Positions 42,531 to 55,009 of a DNA stretch of 64,000 nucleotides are shown here, piece after piece. The position numbers and the translations under genes are program-made. Position 1 is the stretch's first letter. Every line of letters starts with the position of its first letter. The DNA comes from Rhabditoides inermis (taxonomy: Eukaryota > Nematoda > Chromadorea > Rhabditida > Rhabditidae): positions 1 through 64,000 of the forward strand of contig CAWZYM010000149.1 in assembly GCA_963966185.1 (NCBI GenBank). The letters are read 5' to 3'. Under the pieces are notes generated by a model. That model searched no databases. It was not told the origin of the DNA and was given only the letters and a program-made list of their open reading frames with translations.

Positions 42531-45371
42531 AGTCGAGATTTAATGAAAACAGACTTCCCCATTGGGTAGACACATAGAGAACAACAACACTATACTGCAT
42601 TATTCAACAAGAAGACATGATGAAAACACATTAGAAAAACACAATGTTAGAAGTTAGAATAAGAAAGCGTCGACCGTCGATTCGTGGATTATACATATAT
42701 TATACATGTTTTCGTCTACCGTCTAGCCACTCCTTGCCGTATCTCTCTCTCCCTCCTCCTCGCATATCAAAAACTCACAGGCAAGTATTCAAAAACGCAT
42801 AATCCGCATACACATCGGCATAGAATATATGCGTATGTGGCGAGGCTGGCAAGGGATGGCAGAGAGCGAGAGTCGCCTCTCGTCTCTCTCGCCTCCCTTC
42901 CTTCCTGTGACAAGCCAGAAACACATACATGCATATAACACTTATCATCATCACTTCCCTTCCACTCTTGCAGAATGAGAGAAGCGAAAGTAGACATTTC
43001 ACGCATTTCAACTGCCACGTACAGATTACACATTCAAATACCATATCAAATATCAAAACTTACGCAAAACTGTAATTATTTGTGTAAAACTTGTGTCCAC
43101 AAAAAAGAAATACGCTTTCGAGCTCTTCGCTGAATGACAAGAATACGACGACTCACAACGGAATGTTGTGAATCGATAATTACCTCTTTCTTTTTCTTCT
43201 ATCCAATTCTCCTAGTCTCTTCCTCTTCCATTACCGTCCTCATCTCCTCGTAAATTTCCATGGGAGAGTAGAAACCTGTCGTAGCCATATAGAGTGCACG
43301 ACAACTCCATCGCAGTCCATGTTCCATTACTCCCGTCCTCTGCTCTCATTACTAGCACACGTCACGGCAATAGCCGCGTAAACAGCAGCACATGACTGTC
43401 GTTTTGATCATCGCCACTCGATCGCTATCGATCACACGCTCGCATGATCCGGTCACGTCTCCTCTCCCTACTCCCTCCCCTCTCTTCTCCTATCGGGACG
43501 CAACGCCGACGCGTGTATTAGCGAGAGGACTGCTAATCGCGTACTCGCACCATTCACTCCCACTCCCACATCACACCCACAGACAGATCGATCGATACGT
43601 CCCCAGAGGACACACCTTTGCAATGAAACTGACTACGAGATACGAAGGTTGCGGTGCAATCATTGCCTTGCCTTGCATCGCGCCGCGTTCGTCTTCGGTC
43701 TTTCGAACCGTTTTGGCGGGAAGGCGGGAAGCGGTGGGGGCGAGAAGAGAAGGGAAGCAATCTCTCGTCTCGCTCTGCTCGCTCGCTCGCCGCGCGGATC
43801 CTCTCTCTCTCTCTCCTCCCCCGCTCTGCAGCCGCCGCCGCAGCCGCTGCACACGCCATTCGCACATGTCGTTCCTTTCCATTCCTTCATTCTCCCCCGC
43901 CTCCGTCCTTCTCTCCGCTCTTCGCTCCCGCTGCAAGCCACACAATGTGCAAGGACTAGGACACACGGGTTGCATTGCGGCCAGATGAGGGTATGCAAAC
44001 ACAGTCAGGGATTGGGATAAAGCGGAGCGCATCTGTCTCTCGCCGTTCCATCGTTCAATCTTTGTTCTGGCACGCAGGGGAACACACGTGAATGTGGGGA
44101 GGAAGAGTGCATGTGTGAGACGACGCGGCAGGCGGACGAACCCGACCCTCACTCATGTTCATGCCCCCTCACATATCACCAATCGGCTGTGGCGAAACGC
44201 AACTGACACTCACTCGGGTGGTTATGAGATGGCAACAAAGCGACGAGCGGCGACGCGGGGCAAAACATCCCCGGCAACAATCATAAACGACGCGGCCGAC
44301 AGCAGAGGGCAGAAAACGAGGTCGAGCAATTGGCCCTCGAGGTGATGTTATGCAAAAACGAGAGGTGGGCCGGGTTCCCTGGGACGCCAAAATGCATAAT
44401 TCATTAACGGCACTGGTCGTTTTGGGGCGGCGGAGGCATTTTCTCATAGGGGGAAGCAATTCGACCGCGCCCCCGCAATCGCAATACGCAAATATGAGGC
44501 ATCGCAATGAGCTGGTGAAAGCTGCGATCATCGAGATCGAATCACGCGCTCGCACTGACTCATTCAACAAAAGTATGTACACAAAAGGGAGATGAAAACA
44601 GTGAGAAGCGAGCAGCGACAATCTATACTATAGCGAGGGAAGCTCACGTGAAAGTAGGGGGTGGACGAGATAAGCAGTCTGACGCGGCCCTGAATGCATA
44701 CAGCACAGACATGATACAAAGAAGTCGGGCCAGCGATAAAGCGAGGCGCACAGGAAACAACACGCGCCAGTATTACAGGAAGTGGTGAGAGCAAAGCGGG
44801 TGAGTGAGCGAGAGGAGAGGGTCCGAGCGATGGAAAATGGTCCGGTCTGCACAGTCTCCCGTTGCAGAACCGGCACACCAGTCGCCGCCTCAACACTGCC
44901 CCCACCACACAAACCGAGAGATGGCGAGAGAGAGAAGTTCTAGACAGCGCTCGCGAGACACACAAGAGCGAGACAGCGTGCGGGCAGAGGAGGGCGCAGC
45001 GCCCGCCCGCCTTCTCGCCGACACTACGCGCCGTTCGCAGCGACCAAAAGTTGCGGCGCACAGAATGGGAACACAGCAGTAACCGAAGGCACGTCGGAGA
45101 TACACGGGAGATTTCAACACGCAACAAGCTCGAAACAAAGTGGATGATAAGAAAATGTTGAAATTTTATTAAAATTGACGATCTTCGAGAATACATAGTA
45201 CGTTCTACTTTCAGCTTTTAGAGGCGCTATGTTACATTAGTTTCCGGACCAACTCTACTAGCCCATAGTTTGCGTAATATCAGATATCATCGTTGTTTTA
45301 TCTAGAAATCAATCGCGATACGTTTCACGTTTCATGTAACATTTTTTTTCAAGCAGTCAGTTACTTCAGCG
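42085..45371. other. 3.3-kb divergent intergenic region between MO25 and SelT
   Basis: Probably carries both promoters. GA microsatellites lie at about 42190-42230 and 42490-42525. The segment at 43400-45060 is GC-rich with many overlapping open frames on both strands (up to about 210 codons), rich in Arg, Ser and Pro. None has a recognisable domain or consistent splice signals, so I call no gene. Confidence 0.35.
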
Positions 45372-46771
45372 ATGAAGTTCACTCTCGCTCTGCTTGCTGT
45401 GGCGCTTCTAGTGACCGGCGCGGCTGCTCACAACGAGGACGATCACGACGATTTCGCCAAGGAGTTCGGAGATGAGGTACGCTATAGTTCATTCGCAATG
45501 TGGAAAGGTCCTAGATACAACAGAACGAAGATGTGGTGGTCCGCGACGGCAACACGTTCAGCGAGGGCACCGAGGAGGACCACGTAGAGGTGAGCAACCA
45601 GCGTGTTTGTTTGATTATTCAAAATATATTCATATTTACTATTTATTTGATACAGAATACTTTACACCTGTCTACTTCAGGTTCGCGAGCAGTCGACGCT
45701 CGTCAAGCCGACCTCGCTGGCCAAAGACCTGCCGCAGCTGCGCTTCCTCTACTGGTCAGTTGCGCCGTGCATTACATTTGTCGAACTCGCTCCGTTCCAG
45801 CGTGTCGTGCGGCTACAAGCAGGCGTTTGACCAGTTCTCGCAGTACGTACACGACAAATACCCCAACATGCCCATCGAGGGCGCAAACTACCCCTCCGCC
45901 GCCTGGAAGACCTACGTCGCACAGGTACGCTGCAACCATTTCAAATCCATTCATTTCCAGAATGGCGTTATGGCGTATTGATCATGCCGTTTCAGTTCAT
46001 CAACATTGGGAAGATAGCGCTGATCGTGACGATCGTGACTGGCTCGAACCCGCTCGCCTCGCTGGGCTACGCCGAGCCGCCCGCCGTCGTGCAGTGGGCG
46101 CACGGAAACAAGGTGTGCTCATGAATTGTATATCTTAGTATTCTATCCGATATTCTGTCTCGTCTAAGACACAAAACATGCTCCTTATAAACTGAGGTTA
46201 TATGATGTGTTTGCAGCTGTCGGCGTGCATGATGCTGTTCATGCTGTCGAACATGGTGGAGGGCTCTCTTCTATCGACGGGCGCCTTCGAGATCTACCTC
46301 GGCGAGGAGCGACTGTGGAGCAAGATCGAGAGCGGACGCGTCCCCGCCCCCGGAGAACTCATCCAGGTAGAGCATTCTTATTGGTTATATTATTCGACAC
46401 ATTTCTTTCCCCGAATATGCACCTGAAATCTTTTGACCCGTTATCGGCCCAAGCAAGAATGAAGCAGAGTTTGTTTTGTTGTCGTAAACTCCGTTCAAAA
46501 TTCGGATTCAGCAGTCTGATATGTGTTTGATATGATGTGTATCAATTGTGCACAATAACATCTAGTGTTCTATTTTTCACCTTCCACAAATATGGACCGA
46601 ATGTGCATAAAATACTGGTTTGTCAGACGGAACAGCGATAATGCCATAATTCGAAAAGATCAAAGTCTATATAGTTATTGATATTGATTGCAGATGATCG
46701 ATTCGCAGCTGGAGCTGCTCGGCAAGATCCCCTCGGGCGGCGGTCTCGGCTTCAACGACGACGACAACTAG
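45372..46771 (+). CDS. selt-1: Selenoprotein T homologue with Cys in place of Sec
   Basis: ER-membrane thioredoxin-like oxidoreductase. Signal peptide MKFTLALLAVALLVTGAAA, then an acidic stretch, [20 protein letters not shown] with the redox site C-V-S-C (vertebrate SelT has CVSU), YPNMPIEGANYPS, the SelT insert ALIVTIVTGSNPLASLGYAE, LSACMMLFMLSNMVEGSLLS, TGAFEIYLGEERLWSKIESG and LIQMIDSQLELLGKI. The second Cys is TGC, so no Sec insertion is needed; the first Cys codon is split by an intron (TG|C, 45757-45801). Exon 1 is 45372-45476. TAG at 46769-46771. An ACTTCAG acceptor lies 2 bases before the ATG. Confidence 0.95.
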
Positions 46772-47150
46772 ACGGCACCACCCACGTCGCCATCTCTCAT
46801 CTGCGCTTGCCTTCTTCTCCCTGCTCTCGCGGCAATACTTGACGAATGAGTAATCTCGAATCGCAGTGCGGCTCACCATTTCTTTAATTTGTTCTGTTCA
46901 TTCACTTCCGAATCCAATTGTCGGCACTAAGTCAAACATGTTGTGAGTATCTTTCTCTCCCCGTGTTACCTGTTATTTATTGTAATTAGGTTCCCTTTTA
47001 TTCAATAATCGGTACAACCAGTGATATGCTGTAATAAAATATGTATCAAAATATGTATGGGTATTTACTAGCGTAGTGTCTCTTGGCAGTTGATATTGGG
47101 ATTACTGTAGCGCAATGGTAAGCATGTGCGATCACTGGGATAGGGCATGT
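46772..47150. other. Convergent spacer between SelT and GST
   Basis: SelT 3' UTR with AATAAAA at about 47033-47039. No gene seen. Confidence 0.5.
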
Positions 47151-48149
47151 TCACATAGGTGTCTTGGGTCGGCCCTCGACGTAGGCCTTGATTTTGGGGT
47201 GCATGTTGACGCGAGCAATCAGCTGCTTGATATGCGGGAACGCCTGAAACGAGACAATGACATCATTTCCGGCGCGAGAGTATAGCTCACCTCGAGGGCG
47301 TTGGCGTCTCCGTAGTCGGTGAACTTCTGGAACGACTCGGCGGCGAACACATCCACCCACGTCTCCTGAAATGAGACGGATGAGTGGGTCGCCCCTCGGA
47401 ATCTATCTGAATGACATCACGATCGGGAAGCATACAGTATTCTACTCTCAGTCGCTATACCGTATCGCCGAGAAAGAGTCCGTTGTTGCCGTTGTCAAGC
47501 AGGAGCTTCTCGACGAGCGGCGCGTGCTTCTCGATCGCCGCGTTCACCTTGGCCTTGAAGATGGCGTTCTGCAATACAGCTCGTGTACCCCCACACTCAT
47601 TGTCCGCCCACCTTGTCGCCGGGCGCCATTCCAATCACGGCGTAGATCCACTCGAGCATGCACGGCTCGTTGAGCATCTCCTGGATCACGTCTCCGATCA
47701 TGTCCAGACGGGCCCGGTCCAGCGCCGTCTTACCCGCCCGGTCTGTAGAGGAAGATAGACTCGTTTCCGAGGGTAAGAAACGGGAGGCTCAGAGAGACGT
47801 TTGTTTATAAAAGTTTTCGGAGCCTGTCGGATGCGTCACAATCCCACTCACCGAACTGGTTGGCGATGTAGCGGAGGATGGCGACGGACTGGCCGATCTT
47901 GGTGCCGTCCACATCGAGCACCGGCACCTGGCCGAGCGGCATGTCTGCAACACACTCCCTCTCTCCCCCCCTCTCTCCCTCCCTCCCTCCCTTCCTCCCT
48001 CCCCCCTCTCTCTCACCGTTCTTGATGGGCTGCCAGGTGTCGGCGGTGAGGCGAACGTCCTCGAACTCCTCGCCGCACATGTGAAACAGCATGCGAATCG
48101 CCTCGGCACGACCGCGGTTCACAAAGTAGTACAGCTTGTAGGTGGGCAT
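47151..48149 (-). CDS. Glutathione S-transferase, sigma-like
   Basis: Cytosolic GST that conjugates glutathione or acts as a prostaglandin-synthase-type isomerase. MPTYKLYYFVNRGRAEAIRM contains the catalytic Tyr near residue 8 and the RGRAE motif of nematode/sigma GSTs. Next LGQVPVLDVDG and KIGQSVAILRYIA (the glutathione-binding Gln-Ser). The all-alpha C-terminal domain has DRARLDMIGDVIQEML, KHAPLVEKLL, TWVDVFAAESFQKF and the end AFPHIKQLIARVNMHPKIKA. Five exons, about 205 residues, normal for the family. A CTTACAG acceptor sits one base before the ATG at 48149. Confidence 0.93.
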
Positions 48150-48896
48150 ACTGTAAGGCGAGCGGAGAAGAAAAAGACACTATGGCGAAAAGACACTGAG
48201 CAACGGCGGGACGAGAATCGTAGTGGGTCTAATTATACACCTAGCATATCACTATCACCATGCCTTACAACAAACAATCGCAAAACCAAGGACACATCGA
48301 TTCGCGCCGGCAAACAGTATGATAATCTGTGCGTAGATCTCGATATTTATGGCCATTTCATAGAGACCGGTAGTGTTATCGATAAAACGGACAGGATAAG
48401 CGGGCGCCGAAATAATCAATGCAGTGTTTACAGAGCCCCTCGACGTGAGACAGGGGAGAAAGAGAGGCAGGATGACTGACCACGATGAGTTTCTGCGAGA
48501 GTCGAGAAGAGAGTATTGAGGAACAGTTGTGATGTGATGAATCTTGCTAGTATTCCATTCTTCCTGCCCATATCCAACACGACCATGTTCACGTAAAAGG
48601 TTGAAAAATGCTAATCTTTCACCTTTTACCACACCCCTTTTTTACCAGTACCCAACAATCCGCTTTTTTACCAACAACTTTATAGGGACAATTACGTTAC
48701 ATAACCACTATCTGAAACAACTCCGGGAACGCGTATATGAAACCGGGGACACAATGTAATAATTGGTAAATGTGACATAGACTAATAGATAAAACAATTC
48801 ACGGGGAGGACAAACACCTATTCATAAATGAACATGCAAGGAGAGAAGAAATGTGAGCGAAGCGATATCATGTGAAAACGAACGCCGGGAGAAGGA
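48150..48896. other. Spacer between GST and RanBP2-like gene
   Basis: AT-rich sequence holding the GST promoter and the 3' UTR of the RanBP2-like gene. No gene supported. Confidence 0.4.
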
Positions 48897-51800
48897 TTAC
48901 TGCTGAAAAAAATACCAGTTATTGTGCATACAAAAACAATGCCAGTCCCTTCTTTTCAAACTCACAAGATCAGCCTGGGCATCCTGGAACTTCTTGGCGA
49001 ACTCGGCTCCAATCTCCTCAGTCTTAAACTTGGCAGTCAGCACCTCCATCGAACCATCAGCCTCCTCAGCAAAGTCCTGTAAACATCCAGTCCAGCATAG
49101 ACTGCATAACAATGTAATGTAGCCAACTCACCATGCAGGTCCAGTTGTACACTTGCGGTTGATACTTCCTCTGGGTGACGCTGATCTCGGGGGTGATGGA
49201 GAAGTTGGCGCACAGCTTGTGCACCTGCTCGCGGCGCATAACAACACGGTACTTTTGCGTCTCCTTGTGCTTGAGAATCTTGATGTCTCCCACACCACGC
49301 TCCTTGTTCTCCTTGGTCTCCTTCACGTAGCGGTACAGCTTGCAGCGAGCAGAGAACATGCACTCTTCGTCCTCCTCACCAGTCTTCACTTCCACCAAAT
49401 CAGGAAGAGGGATCACCGGCTTGAACTCGACATCAGGCTCGTACTCCTCCTCTGCCCCATCATCCTCGTCGTCGTCGTCCTTTTTCGGAGTTGCCGAAGT
49501 GTTAAACGGCTTGCTCTTCTGAAGCTTCGAGAACTCCTCCCTAGCCTTCTCAGCAGCGGCTCCTTCGAATATGTTAGTTCCTGTCTTTCCAGTAGCAAAC
49601 AGATTTCCACCGGCAGCAGGAGCTCCGCCGAAGATAGATCCAGAAAACACCTAGAACAAAAGATCATGCAAAACATATATCAAAAGAATCATAATGATGT
49701 TATTGAACCAACCAGAATAACAACAAAATCCTACCGATCCGTTGGTCGAAGAAGGTGCAGGCGAAGCCGAAGCGGAGTCTCCACCGACAGCTGCAGAGTT
49801 TCCAAACAGCTTGGAGCTTCCTCCAAAGACAGAAGCAGACGACGACGTGGCTAAAAAATATGACATATATTAAACAACATGAAATGAACACACCACTGGT
49901 GGTGGCAGTCGGCGTGAAGCTGAACTTGATGGGAGCAGCAGCAGCAGCTACAGGAGCGCTATCGGCGGGCGCATCTCCAGCGGCAGTCTTGGCGGCGAAG
50001 GAGAAGGTGACAGGGGAAGCGGTAGTGGAGGTAGAAGCGCTCTCGGTCTTAGCAAGAGAGGCGCCAAACACAGGGGCAGTCTTTCCTCCAAACCCGAAAG
50101 TCGGCGTAGCAGCTCCTCTACAAAATATAATATGATGAACCTAGCCGATATTGAATTCCCCCTTCGTCCACACCCGAAAAGAGGCTTGTTGGCGGGAGCA
50201 GCAGGAGAAGAGGTCGGAAGAGGATCCTTGGCGGCTGCAGCAGCACTCATGCCAAACGAAAACTTCACCTGACCAGCCGCAGGTGCAGGAGGAGCAGCAA
50301 GCCTGCAAAAAAACATTTTGATATTTCTGATGCTGCTTTCCACTACTCACTTGTTCGCAAACGGGTTAGCCTCAGCCATAGTGCCACCAGGACGAGTGTT
50401 GCAGCACGGGCACTGCTTCTGATCAGAAGTGTTCGTCGCGTAGCAGCCCGGGCACTCCCAGCTTCCTTCCTTTAGCTTGAATTTATCTCCGAAGCCCTGC
50501 TCGATTTTGACGTCGGCCTTCTTGTCCTCCTTCTTCGGCTCTTCCTTCTTAGACACATCAGGCTTGTCCGCCTTAACAGGAGAGGCTGAAAATGCATCTA
50601 CAACTCGCCCGTAGAAATTTTCACTCACCATCTCCGGCTTTCTCGACGGTAGTCTTGAAAACCTTCATGAACTCGTCACACTTCTCCTTGTTGGCAAAAC
50701 GAGCAGAAAGACGCTCATGGGTGGGCTCTTCCTCTGCGTAGTCATCGCAGAACCATGTGCACGCCTTGTCGCTCTTGCTCATCGGGGTGATCGTCATGCC
50801 GCCCGCCAGTTGATGGTTCGCGCACACTTTGTGCACCTGAGCCAGCCAATCACCATCCACCAGTCGATAAACGGTCTGGAGGACGACACGTTCATCGCGT
50901 GTCTGCGCCTCCCTCAATCTAACACTAACCTGATCGCGACGCATCACAATGCGGACCTTGCTAGTAGCATTGTTCTCGAGAACCTTGATCACACCAGTAC
51001 CACGCTCCTTCCACTCTTTCGTCTCCTCGGCAAAGCGGTACAGCTTGCAGCGATCCTCGAACAAAACCTAGGCGAAAATAGATTTGTTTTTGTTTAAAAA
51101 AACAGAGAAACAGTGCACACCTTCTCTCCCTCCTCTCCAGTGACAACCTCGACGAGCTCAGGGAGAGGGATAACTGGCTTGAACTGCACATCAGGCTCAT
51201 ACTCCTCAACCTTGTCGTCATCCTCCTCTTCCTCGGCCTTGGGAGTCGACTGCGGCTTCACAGCAAGCGGCGCAATTGGCGAGCCAGTGGTGGTGGCTGA
51301 ATCAAAGTACATATATGCAAGTAGGATGAATACATACGCTTAGGAGCAGCAGCAGGCGTTCCGAAAATCGACGTGGTAGAAGAAGCGTTCGGAGTGGCGG
51401 CAGCAGGCTTGGAGAGATTGAGGCCGCCGAAAAGAGAAGAAGCAGGAGTGGTGGACTGCGTCGACGCGAAAGAAATGGCCGGCTTCGGAGCTTGGGGAGT
51501 GAGAATGGGCGGCTTCTCGTCGGTCTGAAGAAACCATTGTTATTATAAAAATTTTTTTACTATGAATTACCTTCAGAGCCGCGATAGGCTTGTTGGGTGC
51601 AATAACCGGCATCGTTGGCTGTGGAAGCTGGACCGGGGTGACGGCAATCGGCTTAGGAGGAGTACTGATCTGAGACCTAAATTCATTACAACATTAGCAC
51701 ACTATAAAACAGTACATATAACAGACAACTCACGCAGCGGCAGCGGCCATAGCTGCTTGTTGTTGCATAACAGCCTGAGCAGCCTGCTGCTGCTGCTGCT

Positions 51801-52485
51801 GCTGAAGAGCAGCCTGCTGATGCTGTTGATACTGCATCTGCATCATGCGCTGAAATCACAACGTTAGAAGCATTTAAGAAATTCAATTAAAAAAATGTAG
51901 TGGTTTACCATCATTCCCTGAGGATCCTGCATGCCTCCGAAGAATGCAGCAGGGTTCTGAGCAGCGCCATAAGACTGAAACACATCGGTCTACAAAAAAC
52001 ATTGCTAAGTAAAACCTGCTGAGAAGGCGCCGGGGCAGGGGCAGGAGCACTCTGCTTCGCAACCAAGTTGTTGATGAGGTCGAGAAGGCGCTGGACCTAA
52101 AGCGAGAAATGAGCATTCACAACATGCGAATAAGTGAAAATTTCAAGAAACCATACCTCCTCCTTATGTGTCTGACGAATCTCGGAAAGTTGTTTTTCGC
52201 AACGCTCATCGGCACGACGACTGTCTTCGCGAAGAGTAGACACACTCGAACGAACTTCGCTCTACAAATAACCTAATTAAAAAAAACTAAATTAATGTTA
52301 CTACCTTGAGCGAGTCGATCTGGGTAGTGAGCGCAGAGAACTGATTCACAAGCTGCTGCTGCATGTCAACAATGTTGTTGACAACTCGTCCTAGCGGCTG
52401 AACAAAACCGCTATAAAATCTTTTATAATAATCCACTCACGTTATATGCCGCTTGAGACGAGTTCGACAGAATACTGTCGTTCAT
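48897..52485 (-). CDS. npp-9: RanBP2/Nup358-like nucleoporin with two Ran-binding domains
   Basis: Cytoplasmic-face nuclear pore protein that binds Ran-GTP. ATG 52485 starts MNDSILSNSSQAAYN. A predicted coiled coil follows (VNNIVDMQQQLVNQFSAL; EVRSSVSTLREDSRRADERC), then a Gln-rich stretch (51740-51850) and FG-type Ala/Ser/Thr-rich linkers (SLFGGLNL, SIFGTP). Ran-binding domain 1: EEYEPDVQFKPVIPLPELVE, CKLYRF, WKERGTGVIKVL, VRIVMRRDQV, ARFANKEKCDEF. One RanBP2-type zinc finger: WECPGC-x10-CPCC (50412-50465). More FG motifs, then Ran-binding domain 2: DVEFKPVIPLPDLVEVKTG, CKLYRYV, KERGVGDIKIL, YRVVMRREQVHKL, FAEEADG. The last exon adds only Gln and TAA (48897). It lacks the N-terminal TPRs and cyclophilin domain of vertebrate RanBP2. 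Confidence 0.92.
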
Positions 52486-52919
52486 GTTGATCTGAAAGAA
52501 GGTGAATAACAAATGTTCTTATGGCTCGAATGTCAACAACGGCAATATACGAAATGATTTCACAAGAATATATATTTCGAAATCACCGCGTTTCACAATC
52601 ACTTCATGATGACCCATTTCAACAATAACATAATTTCATGATTGTGATGGTAACAAAAAGAATAGAAAACTTATCAACAAATTGTTTTCATTAATAAATT
52701 AGAAAAAAACAATTATTTTAAAACGCGCAACTTTCAAACGAAAAATGCGCGCCAATATTGCATTCGCTATGAGAGTACCGCGAGTCTTCAAATATTACAG
52801 TAGTAAACCTTCATGGGTGGTCTTTTTCACGAATACAAAATAAAACCAAATAAAAATCAATCAAACATTTTACGCAATATACGATCAAAACACCATTAAA
52901 ACTGATATTTAACTTGTAT

Positions 52920-53190
52920 TTACTGTGAGAGGCGAAGTTTGTGGTATTTCCTGAATGAAGAAGCGGCAATGGATTTGCCCTTTCTGTCCGTATTCGCAAC
53001 CGAGAGCAACTCCTGGTACTCCTCGTGCAGCTAAAGTATTTTTTTCCGAATCATGTTGATGTTGTGTGTGGTGCCCACCTTCAGGAAGGCGACGCAGAAG
53101 TTTGGATTGTCCCAGAGGTGGTCGTAGTCGTCTTCCAACAATTCCTTCATACGATCCAGAGTAGACGGGTAGCCGAGCAAGTATTCTCAA
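52920..53190 (-). CDS. Orphan gene end (two exons), partial
   Basis: Two exons join in phase: EYLLGYPSTLDRMKELLEDD plus YDHLWDNPNFCVAFLK (to 53080), then LHEEYQELLSVANTDRKGKS and a basic tail ending RKYHKLRLSQ at TAA (52920-52922). I cannot find the start. The piece could be a short gene beginning at the internal Met (RMKELLEDD) or the end of a longer gene whose upstream exons are lost or unrecognised. It lies 435 bases upstream of the RanBP2-like ATG on the same strand. Confidence 0.4.
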
Positions 53191-53849
53191 ATATCTCTCT
53201 CTCCCTCCCTCCCTTTCTCTTCCTCTCCCTCTACCTCATTTAGATAAATATTTTTAATCAAAATCTCGTTCACTCCTCCCTTTCTCTCTCTCCCTCTCTC
53301 TTTGTGTCTGTCTCTCACACCGAGCGGAGCTGCTCACAACAGCGCAAGGGGGCGGGGCTTAGCCTGCTCTGCGCACTCCTCAATTCGCACACTATTTCGT
53401 CTCTCGGTAAACGTCGCAACTATGACTATTTATTACAATAGTTCTTTTGTTGTTTTGCTTTTAATATCACTATTTTTTGGCTATAGAATCAACATAAATG
53501 TATTAACTAACGATATGACTTATCTAATGCCAGATTGATTAGTATTACTCGTTATCGGTACATGGTCAGGGTAAGGCCGTACATGAGTCTTTTCACAATC
53601 CGACCAACCTGTCCGAGGGAATCAGAGCAGTGAGAGAAAGATCTGAGCGTGTTGAATAGTGTTATTGTATCGGCAAAACGCTTTGTGAGTAGCGATAGTT
53701 GAACCCCAGCCCTGAAGCGAGCTACTTCGAGCGATAGCACTATGCCAAGTGATGTGTGAATACTACCGAATGCCAGCGGTAAGGTTTTACAGATTATAAG
53801 TTGATTTAGAACATAATCCATACACAGGGGATAATATTAACGTTTATTC
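53191..53849. other. Spacer, no supported gene
   Basis: CT-rich to AT-rich. An 89-codon open frame on the - strand (53821-53552) has no recognisable domain or splice context. Confidence 0.3.
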
Positions 53850-53869
53850 AAGTTTAAACAATGTACAGT

Positions 53870-55000
53870 GGGGAAACGCGGAGGAAAAGGACTAAGAGGA
53901 GAGGGGAATGACACTGAAGTTCACGTCGGTCGGAGCATCTCGGATTGGGAACATCGCCTCCCGGGAGCCTCCCGGAAGGGGAACATCGCGCCTCTGCCTG
54001 TAATTCTTCGTTACATTTGATGAAACAGATGTGATACGTACAAGTAAGCACCAAAGTAAAGGACTAGCTTCCGAGCAACACATACCATTTGTTCGCCTGT
54101 GGAGTGATGGAAGAGAGAAGAGACGATGTGATCACCAGACCACCAGCTTCACCATATACAGCCTGAAAACTAGAAACGGTTAATGGAGAACATGAACAAA
54201 TAACATGAATAGTGGCGATGAATATAGTACTTACCCGGCACTTGATAGGCCCTCGAAGAAGCTGGCAGTGGTTTAATTCACATTGTTGTACTTGACTCCG
54301 CTTCCAGCTCCTCCCGTCCGCGACCTTCTTCCGCCACCACGACCTCCATTTCTCCATGGAAGTCCTCGTACCTGTGTCATACCGAATAATCCTAGTTTCT
54401 CACCCACTCCTCACCTTGCCCTTCTTCTTCTCGGTGTGCTCCTTGCGCTGATTCTCCCGCTCGGCGGCCCCCATGGTCTTTGTACTCTCCTCCCGCCTCT
54501 TTTTGTATTCGTCCACTCGCCACCGTCCTCATCAAAGTCTTCTTCTCGTTTCTAGAAGCAAAGCGCAATTCACTCTACTTTTCATTTGTCTCGGCACCCG
54601 GCCCCCGTTACTCACCTCTGCCGACAGCTGCCTGATGCGACGCAAGTGCACTTCTTTCTTCTATCCAATCACCAGCTGCTGATTGCACGCCGCCTTCTCG
54701 ATGATGACCTGCTCCTGCTCCTTCTTCTCCGCCTACACCCTCTCCAGCTTGCGGATGATGCGCTGCTCCTTCATCTTCTCTCGGCGCTCCTTCTACTCCC
54801 TATAAAACTGCATTAATAACATAACAACCGTCTACAAGAAGCTGGCAGTGGTTTCTCATTCAATTGGACAGTCTTTTGCGGAGCTTAACAATCTTATAGG
54901 CCGTATTGGTAACGTACTTGTTGTAGAACACCTAACCTCTCGTCGTTTCCTCCTCTTCAATCTTCAGCAGCTCCAGAGTCACAAGAAGACCTAAGACCAC
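53870..55000 (-). pseudogene. Decayed coiled-coil/RGG protein gene with three in-frame TAGs and a frameshift
   Basis: One coding frame runs through an exon at about 54804-54616 (KERREKMKEQRIIRKLERV, AEKKEQEQVIIEKAACNQQL, KKEVHLRRIRQLSAE) but is interrupted by three TAG codons, each at a place where CAG (Gln) would suit the Lys/Glu/Gln-rich coil. The next exon (about 54552-54415) begins KREEDFDEDGGE, then needs a one-base shift to read VDEYKKRREESTKTMGAAER. The following exon ends VRGLPWRNGGRGGGRRSRTG and a stop near 54286. Upstream (about 54990-54940) another exon-like piece is broken by stops. Weak exon-like pieces continue downstream (54160, 54000). Family not recognised. All other genes here use TAG as a normal stop. 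Confidence 0.55.
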
Positions 55001-55009
55001 ACTTGATCA

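Noticed and set aside
43392..45196. Overlapping open frames of 190-210 codons on both strands between MO25 and SelT
   Set aside because: GC-rich, Arg/Ser/Pro-rich, mutually overlapping shadows without domains or splice consistency.
53552..53821. 89-codon - strand frame
   Set aside because: No recognisable motif and no consistent neighbouring exon.
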